Assembly (NCBI GenBank): GCA_009809945.1
Contig: WTPW01000715.1
Location: forward strand, 270,973 to 334,972
DNA: 64,000 nt
Direction of reading: 5' to 3'
Origin: Gigaspora margarita
Taxonomy: Eukaryota > Glomeromycota > Glomeromycetes > Diversisporales > Gigasporaceae
Below are positions 23,600 through 35,532 of this stretch, piece by piece; positions within the stretch are counted from its first letter, which is position 1; each line of letters starts with the position of its first letter. The translations under genes and the position numbers were made by a program. The notes under the pieces are model-generated. The model made no database searches. It was not told where the DNA came from and worked only from the letters and a program-made list of their open reading frames with translations.

Positions 23600-25110
23600 T
23601 AGGAGCGGTCTAAGGCTTCTGCCTCAGAATATCTTTTTTCAATTCTTGACAATCTTTCCAAAATTTCTTTTAACATGTCTGTGTTTGGCTTCACTTCAGT
23701 TGTGCACTGCCTTATGCCTAATTTTTCTTGGTGCAGTAACATGCTTGAGCTGGCCTTTACATCTAAGTATTGGTTTTCTTTATTGTATAACTGATTGATA
23801 TTGCTCTTATCCTTTAAAATTTTATTAACTCTAGGCCATTTTAAGCTGTAGTCTTTTCTGTTATCATATCTTGTCAAGCTTCTTTCTCATTTAACTTTCT
23901 CTTTTAACGAATGGTCATGTAGTAAACTGCCATTGGCCCATTCCATTTTGCTGTTATAGTAGTCAACGGAGCTTTTTAGTGCTCTGTCTTTGTCAACTTG
24001 TGATTCAAAGTAAACTGTTGCTAAGCTTCTTTGGTTATAGTTTCTATTTGATGAAATGTATACTGATTTTGCTTTTATGGTCCTTAGTTGTTTAAGTAAT
24101 GCCACCTCTATTGCAGTATGAGGGACCTTTTTGATAATTGCTTTAAATCTCTCTCTAATTGCTAGGGTTTCAAAATCAAATTTTTAGGAGTCACACAAGA
24201 TAATTTCCCTGCCTCCAAATGGACTGCCCAAATATTTTCAATATTGTTCTTTCTTTTCTCATTCCGCAATTCTAATTCAACTAATAGAGCCTTGGTCCTA
24301 CCATACAATCTACTTTCTCTAATTAATGCTTTACCAAAATAACTTAGACTTCTTTTAATTTGGGCTGCTCTTGTGTTTAGTGGAATGTCCCATAGAGTTA
24401 ATAATAATTTAGTTTTCCTGTTATACTTATTGAGCCCATTGGTTTTTACATAAGGATTTTGATTAACCTGTCAGTTGTTGTTTATTGGTACTTCCTTGTG
24501 CGTTGTACTAGTTATGTATTCTACTTTCTGAAGTTTTTTGTCCTCTAAGGTATCTTCTTTTGTTAATAACAATTTACCAGAGTGTTTGCCTTTAATGTCT
24601 TCTAAACGTCTTCTTTTCTCTTTTAGTTGTGGTTCTTCCTTGGTTCTTATCCATTTTTCATTGAGTGTGAATGAAGTAGAATCATCTTTCTTTATATGCA
24701 CTTTCTTTTTTTCAATACTATAGTCTATAATACCACACTCTGCTAATAGCAGCATCTTCTTATTCAATTTTGCATCACTATTAGATAATATATTTTTTTT
24801 ATCCTTGGACTTATCAAAAAATGTATTTTCTTCTAACGTAACTTCTTGCTTACGCACTTTTTTTGATTTGATCCAATCATGAAACTCTAGCAGTTTTTTT
24901 ATTAAATACACGACTTCTTGTTCTTTAAGGCCTAACTATCTAGCTATTTTTATATCTTTGGATAGCATTTCCTTTTCTATATACCTGCATAATGCCTGTG
25001 TATCTATTTGTTCTTTCTTGCATAAATGCTTATATTTCATAAATTTCTCTATTGATAATGCGTTACTATTCAGTTTAATGTTGATTGATTATCTTACTAA
25101 TTCTATGAAA
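23600..25110 (-). pseudogene. LINE ORF1-like region, decayed
   Basis: Three reverse-strand pieces in order: 24911-24471 (Lys/Glu-rich), 24105-23887 (RRM-like, with SVYISSNRN and LATVYFESQVDKDRAL resembling RNP2 and RNP1-type strands) and 23877-23599, which ends in a heptad-type segment (MLKEILERLSRIEKR). An RNA-recognition domain next to a coiled coil is common in LINE ORF1 proteins, which bind the element RNA. Stops and shifts separate the pieces. The RRM call is from pattern only. Confidence 0.55.
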
Positions 25111-25313
25111 TTCCTACAATCAATGTTTTGTTTGTTAATTGTCTACTAGCTATTGTTCTGCCTAAATAGGTTTATTGAATTCCTTATTTGTGTTGCTGAT
25201 TACTAATTGTTGTTGTGCTTTGTTTACTTGTTGTTACATGTTCGTGTAATCTATAATGGTATATAATTTATATTTAATTTATTAAATATTGATTTATTAT
25301 TTAATAAATAAAA

Positions 25314-26066
25314 ATTACTACATATTACCTGTGATGATCATCATCAGGATCTACAATGCATAAGATAAAATAAACAAAACAAACAGTTTGTATTATTAAA
25401 TAAAAATTAAATCTCTTTAATATTAGGGTAAGGGTAAAAGTTAGAGATTAGAATAGGGCTTTATATATAGTAAAATTTAGCAAGGAATGTTTTTTTTGCA
25501 TAAAAAAAAGTAGTTTCATAGACAAAATTTTAGGTTAGAAGCAATTTTAGCAATTTTTTAAAAAATTCTTTGTTTTTGTTATACAAAAATTGATCTACAT
25601 GTTACACCTGATCCTGAATTTTAATTGGCAAATTGATGACCATTGATGATCACTGGTGGTGATAAATAGCAAACTCCTTAATAAATAATATAAATAATAA
25701 ATAAATGAAGTTTGCTATTTATTACCACTAGTGATCATCACCAGTGATCAATTTATCGATTAAATTTCAGGATCAGGTGTAACATGTAGATCAATTTTTG
25801 TATAACAAAAACAAAGAATTTTTTAAAAAATTGCTAAAATTGTTTAACCTAAAATTTTGTCTATGAAACTACTTTTTTTTATACAAAAAAAAAATTCCTT
25901 GCTAAATTTTACTATATATAAAGCCCTATTTTAATATCTAATCTTTACCTTTACCCTAATATTGAAGAGATTATATTTTTATTTAATACAAACTGTTAGT
26001 TTTATTTATTTTGTTTTATGCATTGTAGATTACCAGTGATGATCCCCAGTAGTAATTCATAGTAAT
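25314..26066. mobile_element. 750-bp palindrome made of two GTGATCATCAC-family MITEs
   Basis: Near-perfect inverted repeat centred at about 25690. Each half is one copy of the MITE family seen singly at 13736-14053 and 35103-35429. Both halves share, in opposite orientation, TCTATGAAACTACTTTTTTT, ACATGTAGATCAATTTTTG and the TTAGGGTAAGGGTAAA-like block. Inner ends meet at AGTTTGCTATTTATTACCAC. It could be a foldback element or a head-to-head double insertion. Confidence 0.82.
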
Positions 26067-26345
26067 TTTATAAATAAATATATAATAAGATATATTAATA
26101 AATAAATAAATAATAAAATACATAATATAATTAAAAATTTTATATTATATATATTTGAAATAAAAAAAAACTTAATTAAGAAAAAAATATCAATATATTT
26201 AATATATACTTATCTAAAGCTGATTCAATATTTGTAAAAATAATGCATTAAATGGGTCTTTTTGTAAATAAAATTATCTAAATTAAGCCATAAATATATA
26301 TTCTAACTCTTTTTAGAATGATTAAATTTTTTTAACTGTACTGCA

Positions 26346-26633
26346 ATTAGGGTTTCTTAAACTCAAATCAATCAAATATTAGGCATATATGAATTTGATC
26401 AAATTAAATAAGCCTTGATTTAAATTTGATTTGAATTAAAGGTCCTGTATTTGAATTTGATTTGATTTGAAATTTTTAAAAATTTACTTATAAATTTTTT
26501 AAATTAAATCAAAAATTTCAAAATCAAATCAAATATTTATTAATTTGAATTTGATTTATTTGTATTTGAAATTAATTTGTGATTAAATATTTGATCAAAT
26601 CAAATCAAATCATATCAAATTGTAGAACCCTAA
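26346..26633. mobile_element. MITE with TAGGGTTCT termini and AAATCAAATC repeats
   Basis: Ends TAGGGTTTCTTAAACTC and GTAGAACCCTA are inverted, with inverted TGCAAT/ATTGCA just outside. The interior is almost entirely inverted and direct copies of CAAATCAAAT/ATTTGATTTG. Non-coding. Confidence 0.6.
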
Positions 26634-26799
26634 TTGCATTATCTAAATTTTAGCCAAATTTTAGCTACAATTCTTAAAAATTGAGTTTTTTTTAATTTCT
26701 ATATAATACCAAAAGAAAATATAAAAATTTAAATATAACTTATATGTAAATATGTATGCTTTTTCTTGGCAGAACTCAAATATTTACATATTAGCATGC

Positions 26800-26977
26800 T
26801 AGCATGATCTACAATACATATTTTATAAAAATTTAATTTTAAAGAGTTTTTTTGGAGTTTTAGATAAGATTTTGGGTTTTGGACAAGGTTTCAGAGTTTC
26901 AAAAGAGGTTTTAAAGCTAGAATCCAAAACCTGAAACTTTTATATTTAGCAAAAAAAGGTTTTGGTACCCAACTCTA
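26800..26977. repeat. Right-hand TAGAGTTGGG-type element end
   Basis: Ends GGTACCCAACTCTA, the inverted counterpart of the terminus at 13551, preceded by GGTTTT/GGTTTCAGAGTTTC-rich subterminal repeats. See the partner entry at 13551-13735. Confidence 0.5.
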
Positions 26978-27080
26978 GAGAAAACTTTAGCTAGGAGGTA
27001 ATTTTAACCAAAAATTAACTTCAAATGGTCCTAGTGCAATGGGTGCCACTTACATGCTACCCATCTTATTTTTTAATTCA

Positions 27081-27605
27081 TAATCTATGAGTAAGAGAAA
27101 AGATTTGATTAGTGATTGGTGGGGTGCATATTATAATCAAAACAATTATAATCAAACCAATTAATATTCATAATCTGGAGCCGTTTTTAAAATTTCTCAA
27201 TTTCTGCAAAGCTAACATCTTTTGTGTTTCTATAAAAATTGTAAAGGTAATTTTCCTCTTCCTAAAAGTGGTAAATTCATCAAAATTAACCCAATAGACC
27301 ATGAGATATTATCATTTTATCTTCATGATCATATGAAATTTCTTTGCAAATCTGCAAAGAAAATTTTATATGATCATAAAGATAAAATGATAATATCTCA
27401 CAGTCTATTGGGTCAATTTTGATGAATTCACCACTTTTAGGAAGAGGAAAATCGTCTTTACAATTTTTATAAAAACACAAAAATGTTAGCTTTGCAGAAA
27501 TCGAGAAATTTTAAAAATGGCTTCAAATTATGGGTATTAATTGTTTTGATTATAATATGCACCCTGCCAATCACTAATCAAATCCTTTCCCTTACTCACA
27601 GATTA
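27081..27605. mobile_element. 525-bp near-perfect palindrome (foldback element)
   Basis: The left and right halves are inverted copies around about 27345 with only scattered mismatches and no spacer: GTGCATATTATAATC near 27125 pairs with GATTATAATATGCAC near 27550, and GATATTATCATTTTATC pairs with GATAAAATGATAATATC. Short frames on both strands here encode matching peptides only because of the symmetry. Non-coding foldback element. Confidence 0.85.
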
Positions 27606-27949
27606 CAAATTAAATTATATTAAAATTTTTTTTACAAATTTATCTATTGTAGCATACAAATATTTGTATAAGTTGCATTAAATTATATGCTATATTGGTT
27701 ATACTAAATACTAACACTTGAATAACAATATAGTAAATTCTTTCTATACCAGCACTTTTTTTATAATGCAAAAATGAAAACCAACTTTGCATTGTATAAT
27801 CTTAAATATGAACATTATTCTAAAGGAAGTAACAAAAATCAGATGATTTTTTAGGGAGGAAGAGGTAAAAAATGTTAAAATTATATATAGGAATCTGACC
27901 AAATCTATATTATAGAGGGGGAGGAAAGTAGGCCTTTAATAAAAAATAA

Positions 27950-30900
27950 TCAGGTGATTAATGACACTGCCCTAACAATTTACAGTAAATTAAATTAAAA
28001 ATAGATGCAATTGAGCAACTGAAGTTTTCAAATTTCATGTGATACAAAACAAAAGATCAACTATGCATGGTCTAATCTTAGATATGAGCATGATTATATT
28101 AATTTACAATAAAAAAAACTAAAAAAAACCTTGACCAACCAAAGTTTTCAAATTATGAATTTACAATAAATTAAAAATAAAATAAAATAAAAAAACCAAC
28201 TAACTAACTGAAGTTTTTGATTCTATATAATACAACAAAAGTCAACTCAGCTGGTCTAATTATATATACTTTCTTTTGAAAACAATAGCTAAAACGAACT
28301 TCATACTTACTATATCTATTTATAATATATAGATCGATTATAAAAATATAAACAAATATTTAACAGTTTTAAATAGAATTGTCATAAACTAACAGAAACT
28401 TTTCCACAATTTGATTACATTTTTGAATGCAACATTGATTCTGCTATCATTATTAATACATTGATATGATGAAATATATGTAAAAAAGTGTTTATTAATT
28501 TAAATTTAAAAAAAAAAAAAAAAAAACTGACCGACCGACCGAAGTTCTCAGATTCCATGTAATGCAAAACAAAAAATTAACTTTGCCTTAGATGTGAAGA
28601 TTATTTTATTAATTTTAAAAAAAAATTCAATAGACTAACTGACCAAAGTTTTCAGATTCCATATATTGCAAAACAAAAAATCAACTTTGCATGGGCTAAT
28701 TTTAGATGTAAGCATAATTATATTATTTTAAAAAAAAATTACTGACTGACTAAAGATTTTTTATTCCATGTAATATAAAACAAAAGTCAATATTGTGTGG
28801 CTTAGTTATACATACTTTTCTTGAAAGCAATTGCCAAAGTAAACTCCATACTTTTCTTTGTAATTTTATACAGTTTTAAATAGAAATGTTATAGGATAAC
28901 CAAAATTTTACTATAATTTGATCATGTTTTGGAAGCAGCATTAACTCAATTATTATTAAACACATTGAATATGATAAATTGTTTGCAAAAATGATGGCTT
29001 TTAATTTACAGTAAATTAAAAAAAAATAAAAATAAAAAATTGAAAATAAAACCAACTAACCAAATAAAGTTTTCAGATCAGATGCAAAACAAAAAATCAA
29101 TTTTGTTTTTAAAAAAAAATATGACCACTGACTGGTTTTCATTTTTCTTGTAATACAAAATGAATAATTAACCTTCACAGCCAGGACCCCAGACATCTCT
29201 CATATTTGGTCATAACAGGATTTTGGCCAATTTTGATCTAATTTGTTGAAAATAACAAAATATATTTACTTTAATAACTTCTAATATAGTGATCAGAATT
29301 GAATAAACTTTTTTTGTTAGATGCACCTCACTGAGAGCTTTATTTTAAAAAAAGTTTATTCAAATTGGACTACTGAATGCCAAGATAATTGCTAAAAACT
29401 GTTTTTTGTTTCTTAAAATTTAGGTGTTTTTGCTAAAAAATTTCAAGTATGACCTCTATACTAGATGTCTGGGGTCCTGCACAGTCTAATCTTAGATATA
29501 AGCATGATTATATTATTTACAATAAATTAATAAATAAAAAAAAACTGACTGACTGATCAAAGTTTCAGATTTTATATAGTACAAAACAAAAATTAACTTT
29601 GCATAGCATAATTATATATACATTCTCTTAAAACAATTGCCAAAGTGAACTCCATATTTACTCTGGTGATTTATATACAGTTTTAAATAGAATTATCATA
29701 GGATGACCAAAAATTTTCCACAATTTGATCACATTTTGGATACATCTTTAACTTTGTTATCATTATTAACACATCAAATATGATAAAACATATGCAAAAA
29801 GATAGCTATTAATTTATAGTAAATTAAAAAAAACTAAGTAATGCAACCGAAAGTCAACTTTGCTTAAAAAAATAAAATCTGACCCACTGACTGAAGTTCT
29901 TAGGTTTCATGTAATGCAAAACAAAAAATCAACTTTGTGCAGCCTAATTTTAGATGTAAGCATGATTATTTATTTACAGTATAGTAAAATTAAAAAAATC
30001 TAACTGACTAATTGAAGGTTTCAGATTTCATGTAATTCAAAATATAAGTCAACTTTGCGTAGCCTAATTTACAGTATATTAAAATGAAAACATATAAAAA
30101 AAAACCAAAGTTTTCAGATTCTATGTAATGCAAAACAAAAAATCAACTTTGTTTAAAAAAAAAAAGACTGACCTGACTTAAATTCTCAGATTCCTTGTAA
30201 TGCAATATGAAAAACAACCTTGGCAGCCTAATATCAGATGTTTGCATGATTATATTATTTACAGTATATTAAAAAAAAAACTGACCAGCTGATCAAGGTT
30301 TTCAGATTCTATGTAATACAAACAAAGTCAACTTATGCAGCCTAATTATATATAAATTCTCTTGAAAACAATTGCCAAAATGAACTCCATACTTACCCTG
30401 CAATTTATATACTATTTTAAATAGAATTATTATAGGCTAACCAAAATTTTTTTACAATTTGAACATGTTTGATTCAGCTTTAATTTTATTACATATTGAA
30501 TATGACAAATCATGTACAAAAATAGGTGTCTATTAATTTACAGTAAATTAAAAAAAATAAAAATAAAAAAAGAAATAAAAAACAACTAACTGACCAAATG
30601 AAGTCTTCAGATTCCATACAATGCAGAAAAATCAACTTTTACAGCCTAATCTTAAATGTGAACATTACACTTAATTTTAAAAAAATCTAAATGCTTTACC
30701 AAAGTTTTCAAATTTCATGTAATGCAAAATGAAAATCAACTTTGCAGCCTAATTATATATTCTCTTGAAAACAATTGCCAAAATGAACTTTATATTTTCA
30801 TAGTTATTTATAATTTATAGATCGTACAAAATATAATGATATAATAAAGTCATTAAAATAAACAAATATCATAGTTTTAAATAGAATTATTATCGACTGA

Positions 30901-31000
30901 CCAAAAATTTTTTTATGTTTTTGGATGCTTTAATTCTGTCATCATTATTAACACATTGATATAATGAATCATATGTTAAATTAAGTTTTACTATACACTG
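27950..31000. repeat. 3-kb divergent tandem array (satellite-like)
   Basis: A basic unit of about 100-110 bp containing TAATGCAAAACAAAAAATCA, CTTTGCA..GCCTAAT and TTACAGTAAATTAAAAA recurs more than twelve times. It alternates with a second unit of about 200 bp that starts TCTCTTGAAAACAATTGCC and contains CCACAATTTGATCAC. The second unit appears near 28270, 28810, 29620, 30360 and 30765. Copies are strongly diverged, so the array is old. One MITE (29182-29479) interrupts it. Confidence 0.75.
29182..29479. mobile_element. MITE with CAGGACCCCAGACAT termini
   Basis: 298 bp with ends CAGGACCCCAGACAT and ATGTCTGGGGTCCTG, flanked by CACAG on both sides. It folds on itself around CCTCACTGAGAG with arms containing ATAAACTTTTTTT, which matches the layout of the hairpin at 6322-6702. 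It interrupts the tandem array. Confidence 0.75.
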
Positions 31001-31248
31001 GTTATGTTTTCTGAAAATGACCAATCAAAAATGTTTAAACAGATGAACATTGTTTAGAAATTATATCAGAATGAATATATATACATTGTAAGGGTAAAAA
31101 TAGTACCCTCTGTATAAATATATCAACTACGCACTATTACACTAACTAAAACTACTCTAATTCAACTCTAATAATAGTAATAAGACTTTGATCAAGGTGT
31201 GGATTGACTTGATTTAAGTGACTAGGATTAAAATAGAGCTCTAGATTA

Positions 31249-31690
31249 TGTTACAAGGCTCTAATATGAGATTATAGGGTTTTAGAATTTAATACAATTT
31301 CACTTATCAGGAGGTTATGAGTTTATAATAATAATGGTTTTATTTATTATCTATTGGGGTGAGGTTACTTACAATAACACTTCTACTCTATTTGAAGGTT
31401 ATTACTTTACATCATTGAATTCTATCTATAGGATTTCTTAACTACAGAACTTTTGAACTTACTAAGTTATATTTATTACAGGAGAAAAACTCCTTTATAT
31501 AATTGTTTTTATATATAATAGAATTCTAGGAATTTCAGCTATTTTAAATATTCTTTGAATTCTCATAATTCCCTTCATTTCTTAAATTCTTCAAATTCCA
31601 TGAATTCCCTAAATACCAGGAATTCCAGGAATTCCAGAAATTCATACTGCTAATTTCTGCAGTACAAGCTGGGGTCTATATAAACTCTAA
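31249..31690 (-). repeat. Candidate solo LTR, reverse strand
   Basis: Read on the reverse strand it contains GGAATTCCTGGAATTCC-like repeats, then a TATA box TTATATAAAGGAG (near 31495), then AATAAATAAAACC, and ends CCTTGTAACA at 31249. The order repeats, TATA, polyadenylation-like signal, CA end is that of an LTR. The layout resembles the reverse strand of 7560-7790. No internal region or second LTR was found. Confidence 0.4.
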
Positions 31691-32033
31691 CTAAATATAC
31701 ATTTTGACTATAAATAGATGTCCTAAAAATGACAATCAGGATAGAATAATAATATAAAAAGAAAATTTGCATAACTTTACACCTTCACAATGTGCTCTGA
31801 GTTATCCAATCAATTTATAAACAAAAGACCAATTGGTATGCAGGATTGAAACCCGTTGTGTATTCTAATAATAATAACTATAAAAACAATAATAATTATG
31901 TTTTCTGTTAGTTTTTTCACGTTTAAGTCACATTTTTTGGATATGACCAATCAAAAATGCTTAAATAGACAAACTAAAATTGGAAAGGTTAGATTTGCAA
32001 TTTATTCAATATATACAACCAATGTTCAATAAG

Positions 32034-32600
32034 CAAAAAATTTTGAGAGCACTTGAGCTTGCACAGTGCTTTGCATGCACTGCTCTTATACAAGCATAAT
32101 CACAATAGCAAGCACAAGCACAAGTGCAAGAGAATAGAGTATAGGCTAGAATTGGTAGAAATTTGTTAACCACAAAATTTCCAAAAAAATATTAAGTTAA
32201 AGAAAATCAATTGCCAAAAATAAATGTTAATAAAACTAAAATTTACATGAAAAGTAATTTGAAACTACAATAAAACTGCTATTATAACAAAAATTTAATT
32301 TCTTTTTATATAATATTATTTTATATTATTATATTAATTATTTTCTTATTTGGATATAGTGGGAATGATCATTGTGGCATGGTGAACCCTTGACTTTCTG
32401 AGGGAGTTAGAGACTCTCAGTGGGAATTAATAGCTCCTAGAAGAAGAAAAGACTCTCAGTAGGAGTTTAAGACTCCAGATTACTTACAAACATATAAAGG
32501 GTAAGTTTTAGCTTATAAACAAAAGAGGGCCATTAACAATTGTAAATAGTATTAGTATTATTGTAATAATCTGATGTATTGATTTATATTAACTAGTTGT
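32034..32600. repeat. GAGC/GCAAG repeats and LTR-like fragment
   Basis: 32040-32130 has short AGCACAAGCACAAGTGC-type repeats. 32370-32600 has GACTCTCAGT repeats, a TATA-like CATATAAAGGG (about 32493) and TAGTATTAGTATTATTGTAAT (the central part is shared with 10262-10285). Probably a fragment of the same LTR family as 9611-10441. Confidence 0.4.
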
Positions 32601-34082
32601 GCACCTGCCCAATCACCAGGAGTTTTTTATTTTAGCATTGTTATTTTAAAATATTTACAGTTATACTTGGGTTATATTACTTCTTTTTTATAGAATATTT
32701 TTAGAATTATAACTAAGGTAGGAATATAACTCAATATATAAAAATATAAAAACATATAAAAAAAAAGAAATTTATCTTAATTAAATCTAGGGATATAACT
32801 CAAGTTGTGATATATCTCAGTTGGGATTTAAGCAATATATGACTAAGGTTTAATTGTTTAGAGAATGCTTAAGCTTTAGTTTTATTATAGATATATGTTT
32901 GTAGTGCAAGTGGGTTATTGTTTGAGTTAATTGGATGTTTTTGTATAGTTTTGGGTTAACATGTCATGTTTTTATTTGGTTTATTTTGGTTTGATTTTTT
33001 TTAGTAATTATAGAATAGTAATATCTGTGCTAATTATTGTTAGTTTTTAGTTAGTTTTTTTTAAGCTTTGATTGGTATAACATTTTTGGGCAAATTATTT
33101 TGTATTAAATTAATAAGGAAATAGTATAAGATTATCAGTAATTTTTCTCATAGAATTGGGTTTAGTTAGCTTATAATAAATCAAATTTGTTCTGTGAATT
33201 AATATTTACTAGTAGTCAAAAAAATTGTAAATATGATTTGAAAGAAGGATTTTAGTACTATAAGTTTATTGCATGTGGTATTAGGGTTGTTTTTTTGATA
33301 GTATATATGTGCTTTGGTATTTTTATATATTTTTTTTAATATTTTGTTTATATATATATAGATGTATTATCTTGTTGTTTGTATATTGTTTTTTTTATTG
33401 AAATTAAAACATTATCAGTTTTTAAGTATATTATGCTAAGACTAAAGTTTATTTATTTATTTTGTAGAGTTTATTTGTTGATATAGATAAAAAAGCAGTT
33501 TGGTTAATGCTTAGGTGAGTTGTAATAAGATTTTGTATTTTTAATATTATAATAAGGTAGATATTGAGATAGATATGATTATAAATTAAGTCAGTTTATG
33601 TTAAATGATTGTTTGGAAATAGTTTGAGTTATTATAATTACAAAAATTTTAGTAAAATTAAAAATTTTGAGTCAGATTGATATGAATATAATTCTGGATT
33701 TATATTTTAGATTGGCTTAATAGAAAAATAGATGATAAATTTTAATATTGCTAGACTTAATAACTGTTAAAAATGTATTTTTGTTTTGACAAAGACTTGT
33801 GAATTTATTGGGTTAGGTATAATGTTGAATGCAAATGTTTTAAAATTTTTAGATAGTAAGTTATTGAAATTTTAGGAGTTGAATTAATAGTTATTGTTAT
33901 AAATATATTTTACTTATGTGAATATTTGATATCTAGTAGAGAAATAAACAGTTTTAGTTAATAAAATGTGTTTATAAATAAATTTATATTATAATGGTAG
34001 TTATTTTAATAAAGTTTTGTTATAACCCTTTATAAAGCTTTTATATAGATTGCTTATTTTTTTAATTTTTTTATTATTATTT
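32601..34082. other. AT-rich DNA, no gene seen
   Basis: Low-complexity AT-rich sequence with stops in every frame; no repeats of note and no coding potential. Confidence 0.6.
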
Positions 34083-34258
34083 AAAATACAATTTATCTTC
34101 TCTATAGTCACATCTTTGGAATACAATAAGCTGTGATTATAAAGAAGTATAACTAATATAGAGCTATTTTTTATATATTTATAGATAATTGGTAAAGATA
34201 CATTTGCAATTATATTAATTTTGTGACTATAGGGAGGTGACTATATAGAGTTTGACTG
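34083..34258. mobile_element. MITE with TCTATAGTCAC termini, left copy
   Basis: Contains TCTCTATAGTCAC at the left and GTGACTATA at the right, and is an inverted copy of 35022-35532 once the insertion in the latter is removed. A related, less conserved sequence is at 36560-36700 (TCTCTATATAGTCATC). Confidence 0.65.
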
Positions 34259-34339
34259 CAAATAGTTTTTTAAAATTTGCTCTATATTTTTTTGTTTTTT
34301 AATAGTATTTACTTGTTTTAAATAATTCACTTTTAGTTA

Positions 34340-34955
34340 TGGGCTGGTGCAGAAAGATTTGTACCTCAAAAAATTTCATAATTTTGACACTAAGGAAAAA
34401 ATTTTTTTTCTTGATTAATTATTAAAAATTTTTTAGTATCAAATAAAATAGGTTTTAATCTAACTTAATATATTATTTTTATTGTTTTAACATTGTTTTA
34501 TTTTAATAATTAAGCATGTACAATTCACTGTATTTGAAAAAAATACAATTTTTTTTTAAAAAAAAGATATTATAAATAATTTCGCAACCAATATGCAGTT
34601 CTATGAGCTTGTACTTCGCAAGTGCATTAATGTGCATATGATAAAGATATGGTTAAAATTTGAGCAAAATTGGATTACTGGCTGTGAAGAAATTAAGCTT
34701 TAAAGTGAAATAATTTGATTTTTTTTACTATATCTGCGTATATATAAATTACTATAGTAAATTATATAGTAAAAAAGAAAAAAAAGTTACTATTAATAAA
34801 TTTTTTATTTTATCAATAAAATAATCAAAAAAATTTTATTTTTATCAATCCGATAACCTAATAAGTATATTAAATTAAAAAAATTAAAAATTAATTTGTA
34901 CAAAAAATATTTTAATCAGAGCTATTTGAGGTACAAATCTTTTTGCACTGGCCCA
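34340..34955. mobile_element. Tc1/mariner-type MITE, copy 3
   Basis: 616 bp, ends TGGGCTGGTGCAGAAAGATT and AATCTTTTTGCACTGGCCCA, TA on each side. Sits between the two inverted TCTATAGTCAC elements. Closely similar to copy 2 at 22510-23103. Confidence 0.88.
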
Positions 34956-35021
34956 TATATATTTTATATTATTTTTTATTTTATTTTTCTTTTATATTTT
35001 TTATATTTTTATTTTTTATAT

Positions 35022-35532
35022 AGTTAAATCTCTCTCTTGTCACCTCCCCTATGGTTACAAAATTAATATAATTGCAAATTTATCTTTACCAATTATTTAT
35101 AATAGAAAATTGCTAACCATAACCACAGTGATAATCACCTGTGATCGACAATACATAAACAATTTTTATTAAATAAAAGTCAAATCCTTTTAATGTTAGG
35201 GTAAGGGTAAAGAGGTTAGATAGAGGTTTATATACAGTAAAATTTTGCAAAAAATTTTTTTTTGTATAAAAAAAAGTAGTTTCATAGACAAAATTTTTAG
35301 TTAGAAGTGATTTTTTAAAAATTTTTTTATTTTTGTTATACAAAATTAATTTATATGTTACACATGATCCTGGATTTTGATTGCAAATTATGTACAGGTG
35401 ATCATCACTATGGTTATAATTAGCAATATTTATTTATAATATATAAAAAATACCTCTATATTAGTTATACTTCTTCATAATCACAATTTATTGTATCTCA
35501 AAAGTGTGACTATAGAGGAGATAAACTGTATT
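35022..35532. mobile_element. MITE with TCTATAGTCAC termini, right copy, interrupted
   Basis: Inverted relative to 34083-34258: TTACCAATTAT and GTGACTATAGAGGAG read in the opposite direction. Split by the 327-bp element at 35103-35429, giving clear evidence of the order of insertion. Confidence 0.7.
35103..35429. mobile_element. GTGATCATCAC-family MITE with 10-bp target duplication
   Basis: 327 bp, flanked by TTATTTATAA at 35093-35102 and 35430-35439. Comparison with the uninterrupted copy at 34083-34258 shows the pre-insertion sequence. Ends carry AACCACAGTGATAATCACC and the inverted GGTGATCATCACTATGGTT. A duplication of this length assigns the whole family (13736, 25314 and here) to Mutator-like elements. 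Confidence 0.8.

Larger units (their letters stand above)
14290..25200 (-). mobile_element. Decayed non-LTR retrotransposon (LINE)
   Basis: Reading on the reverse strand, this holds in order an ORF1-like region (25110-23600), an apurinic-type endonuclease (19966-18840), a reverse transcriptase (18375-16690), an RNase H (16188-15427) and a C-terminal tail to about 14339. This is the usual order of a two-ORF LINE. Two transposon insertions (19615-19808 and 19975-23579) lie between ORF1 and the endonuclease; without them the element is about 7.1 kb. Every domain has stops and frameshifts. Outer limits are approximate, because no poly-A end or target duplication was identified. Confidence 0.85.

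Noticed and set aside
27112..27480. Matching frames on opposite strands (MCFYKNCK...)
   Set aside because: The same peptide appears on both strands because the region is a palindrome; not a gene.
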